A stretch of 64,000 bases of DNA from Asterias amurensis (GCF_032118995.1 NC_092665.1:12938512-13002511), one strand, 5' to 3'. Shown: positions 46,535 through 58,690, numbered from the stretch's first letter. Notes: generated by a model not told the origin, from the sequence alone. Translations and numbers: made by a program.

Positions 46535-49500
46535 ATGTCTGCATTGCTGATTTTGGCGAGTGGGGCGGAGGAAATGGAGACGGTGATTCCAGCCGATGTT
46601 TTACGGCGAGGAAAAGTAAGTAAATAATCACAATTTTTTTGTAAAAGTTTTTTTTGTTATCTAGCCCATAAAACAACTGTGTTCAATATACCATGAATAT
46701 TCTAAGCTGTGGCTTAAAGCCATTGGACACTTTCTGAACAGAACAAAAGTTAAAACTTCACAGATTTACAAATAATTTACAGGCACAGGGTTTACAGAAG
46801 GTAATATTGAAAGACTTCCCTTGGCCTCGAATTGAAATATTATTCCATGATCATGAATTTTTTTGCTTTACTTTTAAGTTTTTTTGAAAACATTAAAACA
46901 ATTATCAATCCTCGATATATCGAGAATAACGGATTTATTAGAAACTAGGGTGGGTTTACTTTTTCTGTTATTTTCTACCAACTCTGATGACCGATGGAGC
47001 CTAAATTTTCACAGGTTTGTTATTTTATAATATAAGTTTTGATACACGATGTGTGGGCCTTTGGACAATACTGTTTACGTTGTGCGACTGCTTTAACCAT
47101 GCTGTTAACTGTGTATGCGCCTTAGATTGATGTGACAATAGCTGGTCTTATGGGAACTGCGCCTGTCACCTGCAGTCGTAATGTTGTCATTGTTCCTGAC
47201 AAAAGTCTTGAAGAAGCAGAAAAGAAGGTAAGAAAATCTTGAAAATCACTACAATCAACTAAAAAAATCTGAATTTGTCGATGTACGATTTCATCCAGGA
47301 CTTTCGTATTAGCAAAACAGTTTGACAGGAGCAGACTTTGTGCACAGAGACTGCTCAAAATATTGAGTTTTTAATAACTAATTACTTTTTAAAAGGAATA
47401 TTGATGTAAATCTTAAGTGTTTGTCGGTTTATATTTACTGGCATGTTCTTGTGAAATTACAGGGTCTGTACGATGTAGTCATTCTTCCTGGTGGAGGTGA
47501 AGGTGCAAAGAATCTAGCTGAGGTGAGTTTACTGGGACGACCCTACAGACTGTTAGCTGTAATAAGGGGTATCTGTGAGGGTAGATGTTGATATTGAGTA
47601 TGAAAAAGCCTTAGGAGCATTACATTTTCCCAGGTTGTATACTCCCCAGGGAGCTGAGAAATTTTGAAGGAATATTAGTTGCCCAATGACCAGGGCACTA
47701 ATGTAAAGTGCATTGAGGCGGTTATTGTTTTGCAAATTTAGATAATTATTTTTTCTTCTTTTTCCCCAAAACTTTATATTACAAGTCATCTAAAGTAGGT
47801 GAGATTCTGAGGGCACATGAGTCTGCAGGGAAGATAATTGCTGCTATCTGTGCAGGTAAGTAGGCCCTATAATTCATTTTATCGAGTGAGCGATGAAATT
47901 CTTTTTACTCGGCATATTGCTCCCCGTTGGAGTTAGCTCTCATGAGTCAAGGGGAGACTTGTTTTCAAGTCTAGGTTTTTCCCTATGGCTTGCATTAACA
48001 CGATGGCTGGTTGTGTATGTGGTATTATGGGTGCGTTCGTTTAGCTTGCCCGGGTCAACCCCGGTGTGTTGCGTTTTCTTTTTCCAGGATGAACGTGTGC
48101 AGATAATTACCCAGGTTCGTCCTGGGAAAAAAAAACGCCACACACCGGGGTCGACCCAGGGAAGCTAAACGAACGCACCCTATGTATACATGGTAGTGTT
48201 GGATATTCAGCAACCAATGGGAGCATCGCTTACATAAGTTTGTGTTGGTTTGGTTTACATGGTTGGCCAATAAGGATCGGTCTTGCAATTGAGTGGCTGA
48301 AAATTTGGCGGGAGCAAGATTATTGTCACTTTGTCTCAGCTTAGTTTTGGAGTAACTTACATGCCAGTCAATCATCATTCCTTTCAATCAATCAATCATT
48401 CAATAATCAATCAATCAAGTTGGTTTAGTTTACATGGTTGGCCAATAAGGATCGGTCTTGCAATTGAGTGGCTGAAAGTTTGGCGGGAGCAAGATTATTG
48501 TCACTTTGTCTCACCTTTTTTTGGAGTAACTTACATGCCAGTCAATCATCATTCCTTTCAATCAATCAATAATCAATCAATCAAATAATGAGATATATGA
48601 TTAGAGACATTGCAAGGTGAGGTATCAAGCACGGCGATGAGGAGTGGAGCGGGGGTTGTGATAGTTGAGTTATAGTTATTAAAAATGTCTTGCACCAAGA
48701 CCAGGATTCCACCTGTGTGATTAAACAGGTTGATCTCACACCCTTCAATCAAACCTCAATTCCTTTTGTTGCAGAAAAAATCCATGGACTGAAGCAACCT
48801 AATGTCATTTAGTTTCACCGCGAATCGCTCAAAACTGTAAACACTTATTTGTTACCAATGTTTTATCTGCAGCACCCACAGCGCTGTTGAGTCACGGCAT
48901 CGCAAAAGGCAAAACACTCACATCTCATCCAGCAGTCAAAGAAAAGATGGAGGCAGATGGTGAGCTGTTCCCTTAGTTCTTGTAACGATAAGTTGACTAA
49001 TTTCTACCCTAATTGGCTTTCTTCTGTGTACTAATTTGTCATCAAGACTAATGCTAAAGTATTAATTCCTTGTAATGGGTGTGATTTGATTTCACTTCTT
49101 ATCAAAACATTTTAATGATTTAATGTATGATTGTGAAATCTCGACAATCAACTGTTATCCCCTGAGATGAAAAAAATATATTTGGTTTCAATCCGAAACT
49201 ATTGTTATAGTTATTTTTAAAGGCAGAGGACACTATTGGTAATTGTCAAAGACTAGCCGTCACAGTTGGTGTATCTCAACATATGCATCAAATAACAAAC
49301 CTGTGAACATTTGAGCTCAATAGGTCATCGAACTTGCGAGATAATAACGAAAAAAACACCCTTGTCACAAAAGTTGAGTGCGTTTGGATGGTTGATTTCG
49401 AGACCTCAAATTCTAAATCTGATGTCTCAAAATCAAATTCGTGGAAAATTACTTCTTGCTCGAAAACTATGGCACTTCAGAGGGTGCCGTTTCTCACAAT

Positions 49501-49843
49501 GTTTTATATCATCAACCTCTCCCCATTACTCGTCACCAAGAAAGGTTTTATGCTAATAATTTTTTTGAGTAATTACCAATAGTGTCCAGTGAACCTTCTC
49601 GTCTTGTGTTTGACCATATTTCATTTTTTGGCAAAACATATTTTTTTCTCATTCTTGCTGATTCCTCCTCTTCCCAAACCAGGAACTTATAAATACTCTG
49701 AGGACAGTGTCGTTAAGGATGGCACACTGATTACCAGCCGCGGGCCGGGTACCGCTTTCAATTTCGCCCTGGCACTGGTCGAGGAACTGAAAGGGAAGGA
49801 GGTAGCGGAGAGCTTGGTGTCACCGATGATACTCAAAGTATAA
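46535..49843 (+). CDS. PARK7: DJ-1 / Parkinsonism-associated deglycase family (186 aa, 6 exons)
   Basis: Exons 46535-46615, 47126-47227, 47463-47522, 47786-47855, 48873-48959 and 49683-49843 join to 186 codons with GT-AG introns. DJ-1 is a cytosolic dimeric redox sensor and chaperone, with debated deglycase activity. Segments match human DJ-1 throughout: [10 protein letters not shown] (E15 = human E18), [23 protein letters not shown] with the nucleophile C103 (human C106) and H123 (human H126), and [19 protein letters not shown]. The residue after C103-A is Ala where human has Gly, as in insect DJ-1. Length is three residues below human because the N-terminus is shorter. It lies divergent to FHAD1. 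Introns 1 and 5 contain TTAA MITEs; intron 4 has a palindromic MITE and a 170 bp tandem duplication. Confidence 0.97.
46714..47096. mobile_element. TTAA MITE, family B, copy 2
   Basis: Left end TTAAAGCCATTGGACACTTT, centre CTCGATATATCGAG, right end GTTGTGCGACTGCTTTAA. PARK7 intron 1; it ends 29 bp before exon 2. Confidence 0.75.
47606..47715 (+). mobile_element. SINE-like fragment, CCAGGTTGTATACTCCCCAG family
   Basis: GGGAGCTGAGAAATTT, CAATGACCAGGGCACTAATG and GTGCATTGAGGCGGTTATTG parallel the element at 33300-33545. PARK7 intron 3. Confidence 0.5.
48029..48180. mobile_element. Palindromic MITE, GGGTGCGTTCGTTTAGCTT ends
   Basis: The ends GGGTGCGTTCGTTTAGCTT and AAGCTAAACGAACGCACCC are perfect inverted repeats, extended inward by CGGTGTG/CACACCG. 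TAT flanks both sides, consistent with a 3-bp target duplication. PARK7 intron 4. Confidence 0.85.
48244..48588 (+). repeat. Two-unit tandem duplication, about 172 bp
   Basis: Units 48244-48417 and 48418-48588 share TACATGGTTGGCCAATAAGG, GCGGGAGCAAGATTATTGTC and TACATGCCAGTCAATCATCA. Each ends in an AATC repeat. PARK7 intron 4. Confidence 0.85.
49217..49593 (-). mobile_element. TTAA MITE, family A, copy 12
   Basis: Left end TTAAAGGCAGAGGACACTAT, right end GTAATTACCAATAGTGTCCA. PARK7 intron 5, about 90 bp before the last exon. Confidence 0.85.
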
Positions 49844-49986
49844 AGGTGATGATAAAATTAGGCCTTTGTGGCCAACATTTCTTTGCCATAAAAACACTGT
49901 TCTCAATCAACTTCAAGTGGTGCTGCTTTCTGTAGTTGGTGTTCACTCATTATCACTTTTTACATTTGCAAAAGTTGTGCACAATA
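49844..49986 (+). other. PARK7 3' UTR (presumed)
   Basis: Follows the TAA at 49841-49843. An ATTAAA at 49986-49991 could be the poly(A) signal; it is formed by the left end of the adjoining MITE. Confidence 0.4.
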
Positions 49987-50944
49987 TTAAAGCCATTGGA
50001 TCCTTTAGGTAAACAGTATTGTCCAAGGCCCACACTTCGTGTATCACAACTTCTTTATCAAATAACAAACCTGTGAAAATTTAGGCTCAATCGGTCATCG
50101 GAGTCGGGAGAAAATAACGGGAAAACTCACCCTTGTATCCGCACGTTTCGCCGTGTCATTACTAGGCCTGGGCGAATTATTCGAATATCCGGTTAATGGC
50201 GAATAGGTTTTCCTATCCGTAACCCCGAATGCCTTTTTTTTTCTAACCGGATATCCGCATAGGGCGCGAATAGCTATTTATAAACCGGATAGTTCTGTAA
50301 TTACAACCAAGTAACCGGATATTCTTTAATATCCGAATATCCGCGGACGTCGGGCGACAACTGATATGAATGTTTTGTCTGAATCCTTATGAAACTTCTA
50401 TTAAGACAGCATAAAACAGCATAAATTAAGTATTTAACTATGCTCACCTCCGTGAAGAGTTAAAACAATGACATTTCTGATGTAATTTGTTCAAAGATTA
50501 CAAAAGTTTTCCTTCACGTAGAGTCAATCACGATCAAAAGAAAAAGCAAATCGCCATCTTTAAATTAGATCCGGTCATTTTTATGAATGAACCGAGTGAC
50601 ACTGTCTAAAACTAATATCAATCCGCCCATAAGATCTCATTCACAAACGAACAGCACCCTCTAGCGGCGAAAAAAACCTATTCGAATATCCGGTTAATTT
50701 CGGATAGTTGGCCAGCGGTATCCGAATAACAAAATTTCACTATTCGCCCAGCACTGGTCATTACATGTGTTTAAAAAAAATCTATTGATATTGTTTTACT
50801 GTTTTCTCAAAAAGTGAAGCAGTTCATGGAATAATATTTCAAGAGAAGTATTTCAACACTACCTTCTGTAAACCCTGTACGTTATTTGTAAATCGGTGAA
50901 CTTTTTTTTCCTTTTTCTGTACCGAAAGGGTTCAATGGCTTTAA
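49987..50944. mobile_element. TTAA MITE, family B, copy 3, split by a hAT MITE
   Basis: The outer parts 49987-50162 and 50757-50944 match family B (CGGTCATCGGAGTCGGGAGA, CCGCACGTTTCGCCGTGTCA, CATGGAATAATATTTCAAG). A 594 bp unrelated element interrupts them. Confidence 0.85.
50163..50756. mobile_element. Non-autonomous hAT element with 8-bp target duplication
   Basis: Ends TAGGCCTGGGCGAAT and ATTCGCCCAGCACTG are imperfect inverted repeats of hAT type (CAGTGCTGGGCGAAT on the other strand). The 8-bp flank GTCATTAC occurs on both sides (50155-50162 and 50757-50764). Inside, CGAATATCCGGTTA recurs in both orientations. No transposase frame is present, so it is a MITE. Confidence 0.93.
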
Positions 50945-51012
50945 TTAGATTGATGGTTATGGTTTTTTTAATAGATGTAAAAGGAACACAGTGATAGATA
51001 ATTTAAAAAGTA

Positions 51013-51253
51013 AAATATAAAGATCCACACAAACATGCCTCAAAATTGCACAGTTTTTCTTTTACGTCGGTCATTTTTACTCCATAAAATGGCCGACCGT
51101 GTTAGTTCGCAACGTTAAAAGAAAACCATGCAATTTGGAGTGATACTTGTGTGTATCATTATATTCTACTTTAAAAATATCTTCCTAACCATTTGCATTT
51201 CATAAAAAAAATTGTTTCAAATGCTTTTCAAAGACCAACTCGTCCGATCCTAG
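51013..51253. mobile_element. Palindromic MITE, family D, copy 2 (degraded)
   Basis: GATCCACACAAACATGCCTC, ATGGCCGACCGTGTTAGTTC and CCAACTCGTCCGATCC parallel the element at 61047-61437. The arms are uneven, with deletions. Confidence 0.65.
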
Positions 51254-52314
51254 GCAACATGATTTGGAGATATAAATCTTCACAAATTAACACATAAGTT
51301 GCATGGTATAAGATGGTCAGAGTGGAAAATTTCCGTTGAAATATATTTTTGCCTGAAGTGCTGCAGTTTTTAAGACACAAGTTAAAATTGTTTGTGATGT
51401 TAATTTACAGTAGCGCCCTCTTCTGACAAAAATTGTCCAGTCTCTATGGTTATGAAAAATGTAAAACTTTTGAAGTTATTTCTTTAAAATTGTCCTTTTA
51501 TCACAAAAAAGTATGTTTTTGCCAAATTATGTTGAACAATCTAGAAAACTGAGCCCAAATTACTGGAGTTACAAATAAGTCTGAAGTCGATTTTAAACCA
51601 GTTTAAACTTTAACCCAATGAGTTTGAGTGTTTGGGAAGTTTTTGCATGTAACTAAAAATAATTATAAAGTAGTAATTGAAGATTTCTTTATTAAATGAT
51701 CTCGCCAAGGAGGTTTTTCAAAAAAGATTTGTGTATTTAATGATTGAAAAGGTGTGGGTAGAATTTGTTGCGGTATTAATTGAACATATTCAGACGAAAC
51801 AATTACTTGCCAGTGTTGATTAACTTCAACGAAGTTTCTCAGCCAAAAATATTGTATAAGTACATGAAGTACTTAAAACATGTAGCCAATTTCATAAAGC
51901 TTGTAAGCACAAACAAGACAAAAATATTGCTCAACAGAAACTAGGTTACCAGCCAAAGATCTGTTAAGTTTACATTGTTGTAACTGGTGCCCCACTTATT
52001 TTTTTTGCTTACCAAAAGAAACTTGTAACATGTATGAAATCTAAGTAAGAATAAGCTGTTGCAAACTGCTTACTAAACCAAGAGGGCTGATAGTATAAAT
52101 GCAAAAAATAGATAATGGTCTGAGGTTTCAACCTTAGCAGAGTCTTTCTCAAAGACTAATAATGACACAATATACATAAAGAGGTAACAACAGATTTGTA
52201 GACAAACTTGACTGTTTCTAAATCCATCATACAAACAATTTTTTTGTCCAATAGTGGTAACTATTCTAAAGTACATAAAACTACACAAAAGTGTTTCAAC
52301 CAGTGAATGGACAT
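51254..52314. other. Intergenic AT-rich DNA
   Basis: No gene, splice-supported exon or named repeat recognised. Confidence 0.45.
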
Positions 52315-52465
52315 AAGCCCGGTTCATACTTCATGTGAATGCGAATTTGACATGAATTTCAATATTCGCAAGTGAGTTGAGCACAACTCAACTCAGTGCC
52401 AATTTTGTTGCAAATGTGTGTCGTCAGTATTCATATCACATTCGCAGGAAGTATGAACTGGGCTT
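52315..52465. mobile_element. Palindrome-ended MITE, family C, copy 2
   Basis: Ends AAGCCCGGTTCATACTTC and GAAGTATGAACTGGGCTT. Internally shorter than the copy at 11121-11316. Confidence 0.75.
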
Positions 52466-54619
52466 TATACTGAAAAAATAAGTAGATACCTATGATGCTT
52501 TTTTACAAATTATATGTTTTAAAATCACCCTAAACTTCCTCTAAAAAAGACAGAAAATGTCACCTGCCTGTTCTGTCCCATCTTTTGAAAGGAATTTGAG
52601 ATTAGTTAAGAAGTTATGAATTCTAATCAACTGAAATTATTTTCAGTACTTAAGCCTGCATGTACATTCACATAAACTTATATACAAAGTATCTGACATA
52701 GCTTTGAACTGGCACACTATGTTGTGTTTCCTGTTAATTGCACATTCTTTCCAAATCCACTTGATGACAATTAAAAAAAAAGACTTTTGAGGTATTGTCC
52801 ACAGTTCTTTTGTAGATCGTACAGAGAACACTCTTTTTTTTGTAAACAAGTCTTAATGTTCATAGACCTACAGACAAAACAAAGAAATGGATGGGAATAC
52901 AAAACAAGCAAAACAGAAACTGTGACAGTGCCTGCTAGATTTTGTCAGCAGCAAATATTTCCCACATTTTAGTTTGTTCCTCCGCTGTCGAAATAGAAGT
53001 AAACACCTTTAAAAAGTCCCACAAAGCTTCACTGACCTTCTCTGCTCTAACAATACAAAATGTCGAGTAATTATTAGAAAGAGGGCAGGAGTTTCCAAGA
53101 GATGTATGACTAAAAAAGAAACCACAACAAACAAGACCAAGCAAGAAATACCACAAGTGCACTTTCTTAAGAATATGATAATGAGTTTTGTGTTCTCCAA
53201 GGCTGTGCTCCCCCCCCCCCCTCCACCCATACTGGTTTTGATAATCTAGCGGCTTGTCAGCCTGACCACAGACCTTCAACCATGGAGGTGTTCTACCTCC
53301 ATGCTTCAACTAACTGGAAATGTAGACTAGCCAACCATTGTGATGGTGTTACTCATTGGTCTAAATATAGAGCAATGTATGGTTACCCCCCCCCCCCCCC
53401 CACATGAGGTTATGAACTTTTAACATGTATGTAGCAGACAAAGAACACTGCATGGTTTTATCCAGTAAAATTTATAGATACTTCAACTTGATAGGTTCAG
53501 AAGTTTTACTCATGTTGAGATGAGATGTTTTTCATATAATTGTTGCTGGTCCATTCCAGTGATGAGGATATTTCTAATTATTCTTGGCAAGTCTATTATT
53601 TAAAATACATTTTTTTTAAAGAAAACTGTTGGCTCTGATAAGTGGAGCTGTTAAAGATGTTTTCTTAACATTCCGACTAGCTAGCTCTGTCTTTACCAGA
53701 ACTGTACACTTCCAAATGAAAAACATCAATGTTATGACTTAAAAAACAAATTTAAACTGTTGAACAATTCTTAGGTTCACTTAGGTACATAATGTCATGA
53801 ATGTACCATTGCTTTTAACATTGAAACAATAGAGCTTTGCCATCGAATTGGTATCCATTTAAATCTTTTTAACTATAACCTAAAGCTGGTCTCAGTGGCC
53901 TCACAGAGATCAGCAAAATCTAGACTTATCATTGGCTGTGAGTTATGGCGCACAATTTTCCATTGTCTGACCTTATGATGATTCCCAGTGCAAGGGGTCT
54001 ATGCACTTTATTCACTGAATACCTTTCCGATATTACAAAGAAGTCGTCTAACCACAATGTAATTCTAAAGAAGTAAACTGCAAATGGCGTCCCTTTGTGT
54101 CCAGTGTTAACAAAAAGTAAGCCTTTTAGCAGACCACAGTTCAACCCTATAAAACACAATATGTAGGTCAGTGTCCCCCATCATAGCAAGGTGACAGGCC
54201 CCAGGTTATTTGAGCCCCCCCCCCCCATGCCACTACCGCCCCATGTGGCATATTTTTAATTAAGTTTCCACCTGTGCGATTTAAATCAAATTAAAGTTGC
54301 AATTAGGGGATTTCTTTGATTTGAAAAATAATATACAAAGGTGTCTTTATTAGTGCAGTAAATGAGTTTGGATCAACGTTACAAGCTCTTTCCCCACCTC
54401 TTTCCCCTGTAGCCAGAGTCTCCCCTTTTTCTACCTTGATATTTTCATGATAAATGAATCACCAGTAAGTGTGTCCAACCTGGTTCCATTGTCAGTGTGA
54501 AACTGGGCTTTCTGCAGCTTGTTCTCACCCATTCACACTTTGCCGAGATATTATTTAAAAGAGCCATTCCAACAGCTTCATTCCAGCATCTCTTTGGAAC
54601 TCTTTGCCTAATTTTGCAG
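52466..54619. other. Intergenic, simple C runs
   Basis: Runs of C near 53211-53222, 53387-53401 and 54217-54227. The open frames around 52935-53309 (minus) have no family resemblance and cross one C run. Confidence 0.45.
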
Positions 54620-54767
54620 CCGTCGATTTCACAAAACTCTTCCTAACTTAAGACTAATCTTAGGACTTAGGACGAGTCCCAACCCTGCACTGTAGCATAC
54701 AGACCTTAAGATTAATCCTAAGTTAACTCGAGATAAGACGAGTCCTGACTCTTTGTGAAATCGACGG
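54620..54767. mobile_element. Family E MITE with perfect ends
   Basis: CCGTCGATTTCACAAA at the left and TTTGTGAAATCGACGG at the right are perfect inverted repeats. Inside are CCTAACTTAAGACTAATCTT and AAGATTAATCCTAAGTTAAC. Confidence 0.85.
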
Positions 54768-55039
54768 TCAGTTCCCCCAATCCTCTACAATCTAGAATGC
54801 TTTAAAAGGAATACCAATTCCTGTCTTCAACTTTCCCAAGTTATCTTGTTTGTTTCTTCTTGTAACCCCTTTACCAAGAGTGACTTTTAGCCTTAACAGA
54901 AAGAAATACATTAATAATTGTGGGGTTTTTTTTAATCGGAAAGCTCACTGTGTGTTCCATTCCAATAAAAGCCCTTTAAAGTTCCATTATAGATTGACAG
55001 TGAGGTGTTAAAATTGTGATCTTTGCTTTGTGTAATTTA

Positions 55040-55297
55040 TTCTGGTAAAGGCCAACTCTCAGAAAAGCAAACTTTATCACTGTACTGGCCTCAAACCCCA
55101 TGGAGAGAAGACAAGGAAAGAAGTTTCATAAGTTTTAGATGTAGGAGGAAAACCCTTAGAGAACTATTCCAGGTGAAACCCATATCCATCAGCTAGGGAC
55201 TGAAAACCCAATCCACATAGTGCCCCCGGTGGGATTCGAACCGGGGTCCTAGAGGTGGGAGGTCGAGGAAAGATACCACTACACCAACCTGACCACC
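55040..55297 (-). mobile_element. tRNA-derived SINE with head and body
   Basis: The minus strand starts GGTGGTCAGGTTGGTGTAGT (A box) and continues with ACCCCGGTTCGAATCCCACC (B box). A roughly 170 bp body follows (TTTTCAGTCCCTAGCTGATG, CTCCATGGGGTTTGAGG). Best-preserved Pol III-type element in the window. Confidence 0.75.
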
Positions 55298-55342
55298 CAA
55301 AATGATTCCTTTTAGAAATTTTGGTCCATTCTAGCCTAGCTA

Positions 55343-55650
55343 TTAAAGGCAGTGGACACTATTGGTAGTTGTCAAAGACCAGTCTTCGCACTTGGTGTAT
55401 CTCAACATATGCATAGAATAACAAACCTGTGAAAACTTGAGCTCATTTGGTCGTTGAAGTTGCGCGACAATAATGAAAGAACAAAACACCCTTGTCACAC
55501 GAAGTTGATGTGCTTTCAGATGCTTGATTTCGAGACCTCAAGTTCTCACAATGTTTCATACTATCAATCTCTCCCTATTACTCGTTACCAAGTAAGGTTT
55601 TATGCTAATAATTAGTTTGAGTAATTACCAATAGTGTCCACTGCCTTTAA
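55343..55650 (-). mobile_element. TTAA MITE, family A, copy 13 (internally deleted)
   Basis: Left end TTAAAGGCAGTGGACACTAT, right end AGTGTCCACTGCCTTTAA. It lacks about 75 bp around the second half of the central palindrome. Confidence 0.87.
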
Positions 55651-57030
55651 GTGTAAGAATTGAAGGATTGCACGATGTAGTTAAAGGAAGTATGAATTGT
55701 CTAGAATTAATAGTAACACCACCAATAACAAAATCCGGTGAAAAAAAAATCTCCTCTGGGGAGACTGGGAAGTGGGAACGTGACACATCATAATTACAGG
55801 ATGTGCTTTTCATCTGATCAGCTGATTTCCTTTTTGTTTTAGGGTTTGTTTGTTTTAGTTTTTTGTTGTGCCATTGAAAACTGATAAACACTACACTAAA
55901 GGAGTTTTCAGGTCATTTCACAATATGAGGGAATTTACAGGCAACAAGTTCCAGACAGTCTCGTGCACCTATTTTTCTTGCCGATCGTTAAAGACATTTA
56001 ATCAAAATATTATTTGGCCAGTTCATAAAAATGTGTGCATTGACCTCAATTGACCTCCATTGGAATGCTTAGTATAAAGTCATTGGTGCCCACACTGCTA
56101 TGGAAACCGCCTTTAATCGGGGCCATTCATAGTCAATGTTAAAAGTTTCACCTTATTTCCCCCAAATTTTTCCCAACTTCCCTTCCCATATCTCCTTTGT
56201 GGTGAGCTTGTCAACTATTTTGTGTTAACGGCCTACAGTTAAGACAAATTACACATGCTTCAATCAAATGTCTGATGTATTACATTAGAGAGAATTACTT
56301 TGTTTACTGACAACAGTCCTGTATTATATGGCTTCACTTGGCTACCTAATAGGAAAACATAGAGCTACAAAACCATTCCTTAGAATTTCCTAGATAATTC
56401 CTAGATGATGAAGTGTTTTGAAAGATTGTTATTAAACTCTTGTATAGCAACCGTGCAGCTTATATAGCTTGATTTCCAATGTGTCGTAACTTTTTGCGAA
56501 GCTATTAGACCAAAGTCTTGCAAGAGACACTCCCAAAGTGACTGGAGTGTCACTGGCACTCCAGGACCTACACAGCTGTCTTATAAACTCAATAGTTGTA
56601 AAACTTCACAACTAATTGTAGGGTTATTTAATCACATGACTTGATTGAACCTTACACAAGTGACAGTGTTTAAGTTTGATGTGTAAGAGTGAAAAACGCA
56701 GACTACATTTTCAATTTCATTGTGTAATTGGATACATCCTTTTTTTAGGGATGACAGATCTATTTTAGGGGGAACTCTTGCTAAGACTGAAATGTGTGTC
56801 TTTAAAGTTTTTGAATGCCTTAGTAGAGAAGCAGAATAGGTGACATTACTGTTATATCTTTCTGGTACAGAACCAAATAAGAAGCCAGAAACTGCTAAAC
56901 CCTTCGGTGAGGGCGAGTACTTGAAGAAATTTCAGTTTGAGATGGGTTGGAAGGGCAGGAAAAACAATCTAAATGCAATGTAAATCTAGATGCAACTGCC
57001 TCCATGCCCTGGGTCATTTTCCAGTACAAT
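55651..57030. other. Intergenic DNA before the 126/129 bp satellite
   Basis: No gene recognised. The first satellite-like words appear only at about 57031. The frame 55625-55891 (minus) begins inside a MITE. Confidence 0.45.
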
Positions 57031-58176
57031 GCTAAACCTCCCTCATTCAGGATGACCAAAACTGAGAAAAACTGCCCTGCACAAACATGCGTATGAAGCA
57101 ACATGCCTGCCATTCCTTAGACGAAGACAGTTTCATTGGACTAATAATTGTTAAAAGTTAAACCTCCCTCATTCAGGATCCCCAAAACTGAGAAAAACTG
57201 CCCTGTACAAACATGCGTATGAAGCAACATGCCTGCCATTCCTTACAAGACGAAGACAGTTTCATTGGACTAATAATTGTTAAAAGTTAAACCTCCCTCA
57301 TTCAGGTTCCCCAAAACTGAGAAAACCTGCCCTGCACAAACATGCGTATGAAGCAACATGCCTGCCATTCCTTACAAGACGAAGACAGTTTCATTGGACT
57401 AATAATTGTTAAAAGTTAAACCTCCCTCATTCAGGATCCCCAAAACTGAGAAAACCTGCCCTGCACAAACATGCGTATGAAGCAACATGCCTGCCATTCC
57501 TTACAAGACGAAGACAGTTTCATTGGACTAATAATTGTTAAAAGTTCAACCTCCCTCATTCAGGATCCCCAAAACTGAGAAAACCTGCCCTGCACAAACA
57601 TGCAAATGAAGAAGCATGCCTGCCATTCCTTACAAGACGAAGACAGTTTCATTGGACTAATAATTGTTAAAAGTTAAACCTCCCTCATTCAGGATCCCCA
57701 ACACTGAGAAAACCTGCCCTGCACAAACATGCGTGTGAAGCAACATGCCTGCCATTCCTTAGACGAAGACAGTTTCATTGGACTAATAATTGTTAAAAGT
57801 TAAACCTCCCTCATTCAGGATCCCCAAAACTGAGAAAACCTGCCCTGCACAAACATGCGTGTGAAGCAACATGCCTGCCATTCCTTAGACGAAGACAGTT
57901 TCATTGGACTAATAATTGTTAAAAGTTAAACCTCCCTCATTCAGGATCCCCAAAACTGAGAAAACCTGCCCTGCACAAACATGCAAATGAAGAAGCATGC
58001 CTGCCATTCCTTACAAGACGAAGACAGTTTCATTGGACTAATAATTGTTAAAAGTTAAACCTCCCTCATTCAGGATCCCCAAAACTGAGAAAACCTGCCC
58101 TGCACAAACATGCAAATGAAGAAGCATGCCTGCCATTCCTTACAAGACGAAGACAGTTTCACTGGACTAATAATTG
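57031..58176 (+). repeat. Satellite array, nine units of 126 or 129 bp
   Basis: Units start at 57031, 57157, 57286, 57415, 57544, 57673, 57799, 57925 and 58054 with TAAACCTCCCTCATTCAGGA (one-base variants at some). The 3-bp length difference comes from CCTTAGACGAAG versus CCTTACAAGACGAAG. A second variable site reads either ATGCGTATGAAGCAAC or ATGCAAATGAAGAAGC; the latter form occurs in units 5, 8 and 9. Units are otherwise about 97-99% alike. Confidence 0.97.
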
Positions 58177-58539
58177 ACATTTGTAAGGTTTCTTTCTGGA
58201 GAAAAACGTGACCACTGATGCAGCCAAATTACAAACTAATTTCGTCTACTAATGATGTTATTGTCCTACAACTCCCACTCTGTGCGATCACTACGGGGAA
58301 CAACTTGCCACATTACCAGTCATCACCATGGCAACCAACAATTAAGGTCAGATTTATGTGACTATGGCAACAGTTTCTTTCAAACTAATACTGTCGGGAT
58401 CATGGTCGGTGAAAATGGCAAAGTTGTATGAATAGTTGCTTCTACCCACTCCCCCACCAAGTTCTTTGAATGACCATTTGATAAGTTTGGATGGTCTGTC
58501 CCTCGTTCTCTATGCGTTGCGACACGGCGTGTCTTGGCT

Positions 58540-58690
58540 GATGACGGTCCAGCACACTGGACTAAAGCTCAGGTGTTTCTGGTCAGCAGAGTGTGGGTTT
58601 GAGTCCCAGTCTTAACACTTGTGTTCTTTAGCAAGACACTAACCATTATTGATTTGTCCTTGTTTGGACAGAAAGCTGTATAGGTTCCGT
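58540..58690 (+). mobile_element. tRNA-derived SINE (Leu/Ser-like), copy 2
   Basis: CAGGTGTTTCTGGTCAGCAG, AGTGTGGGTTTGAGTCCCAG and TTAGCAAGACACTAACCATT follow the order of the element at 13936-14160 on the opposite strand. The A box region is degraded. Confidence 0.6.

Noticed and set aside
55221-55297. Functional tRNA gene on the minus strand
   Set aside because: The acceptor and anticodon arms are imperfect and a SINE body follows directly.
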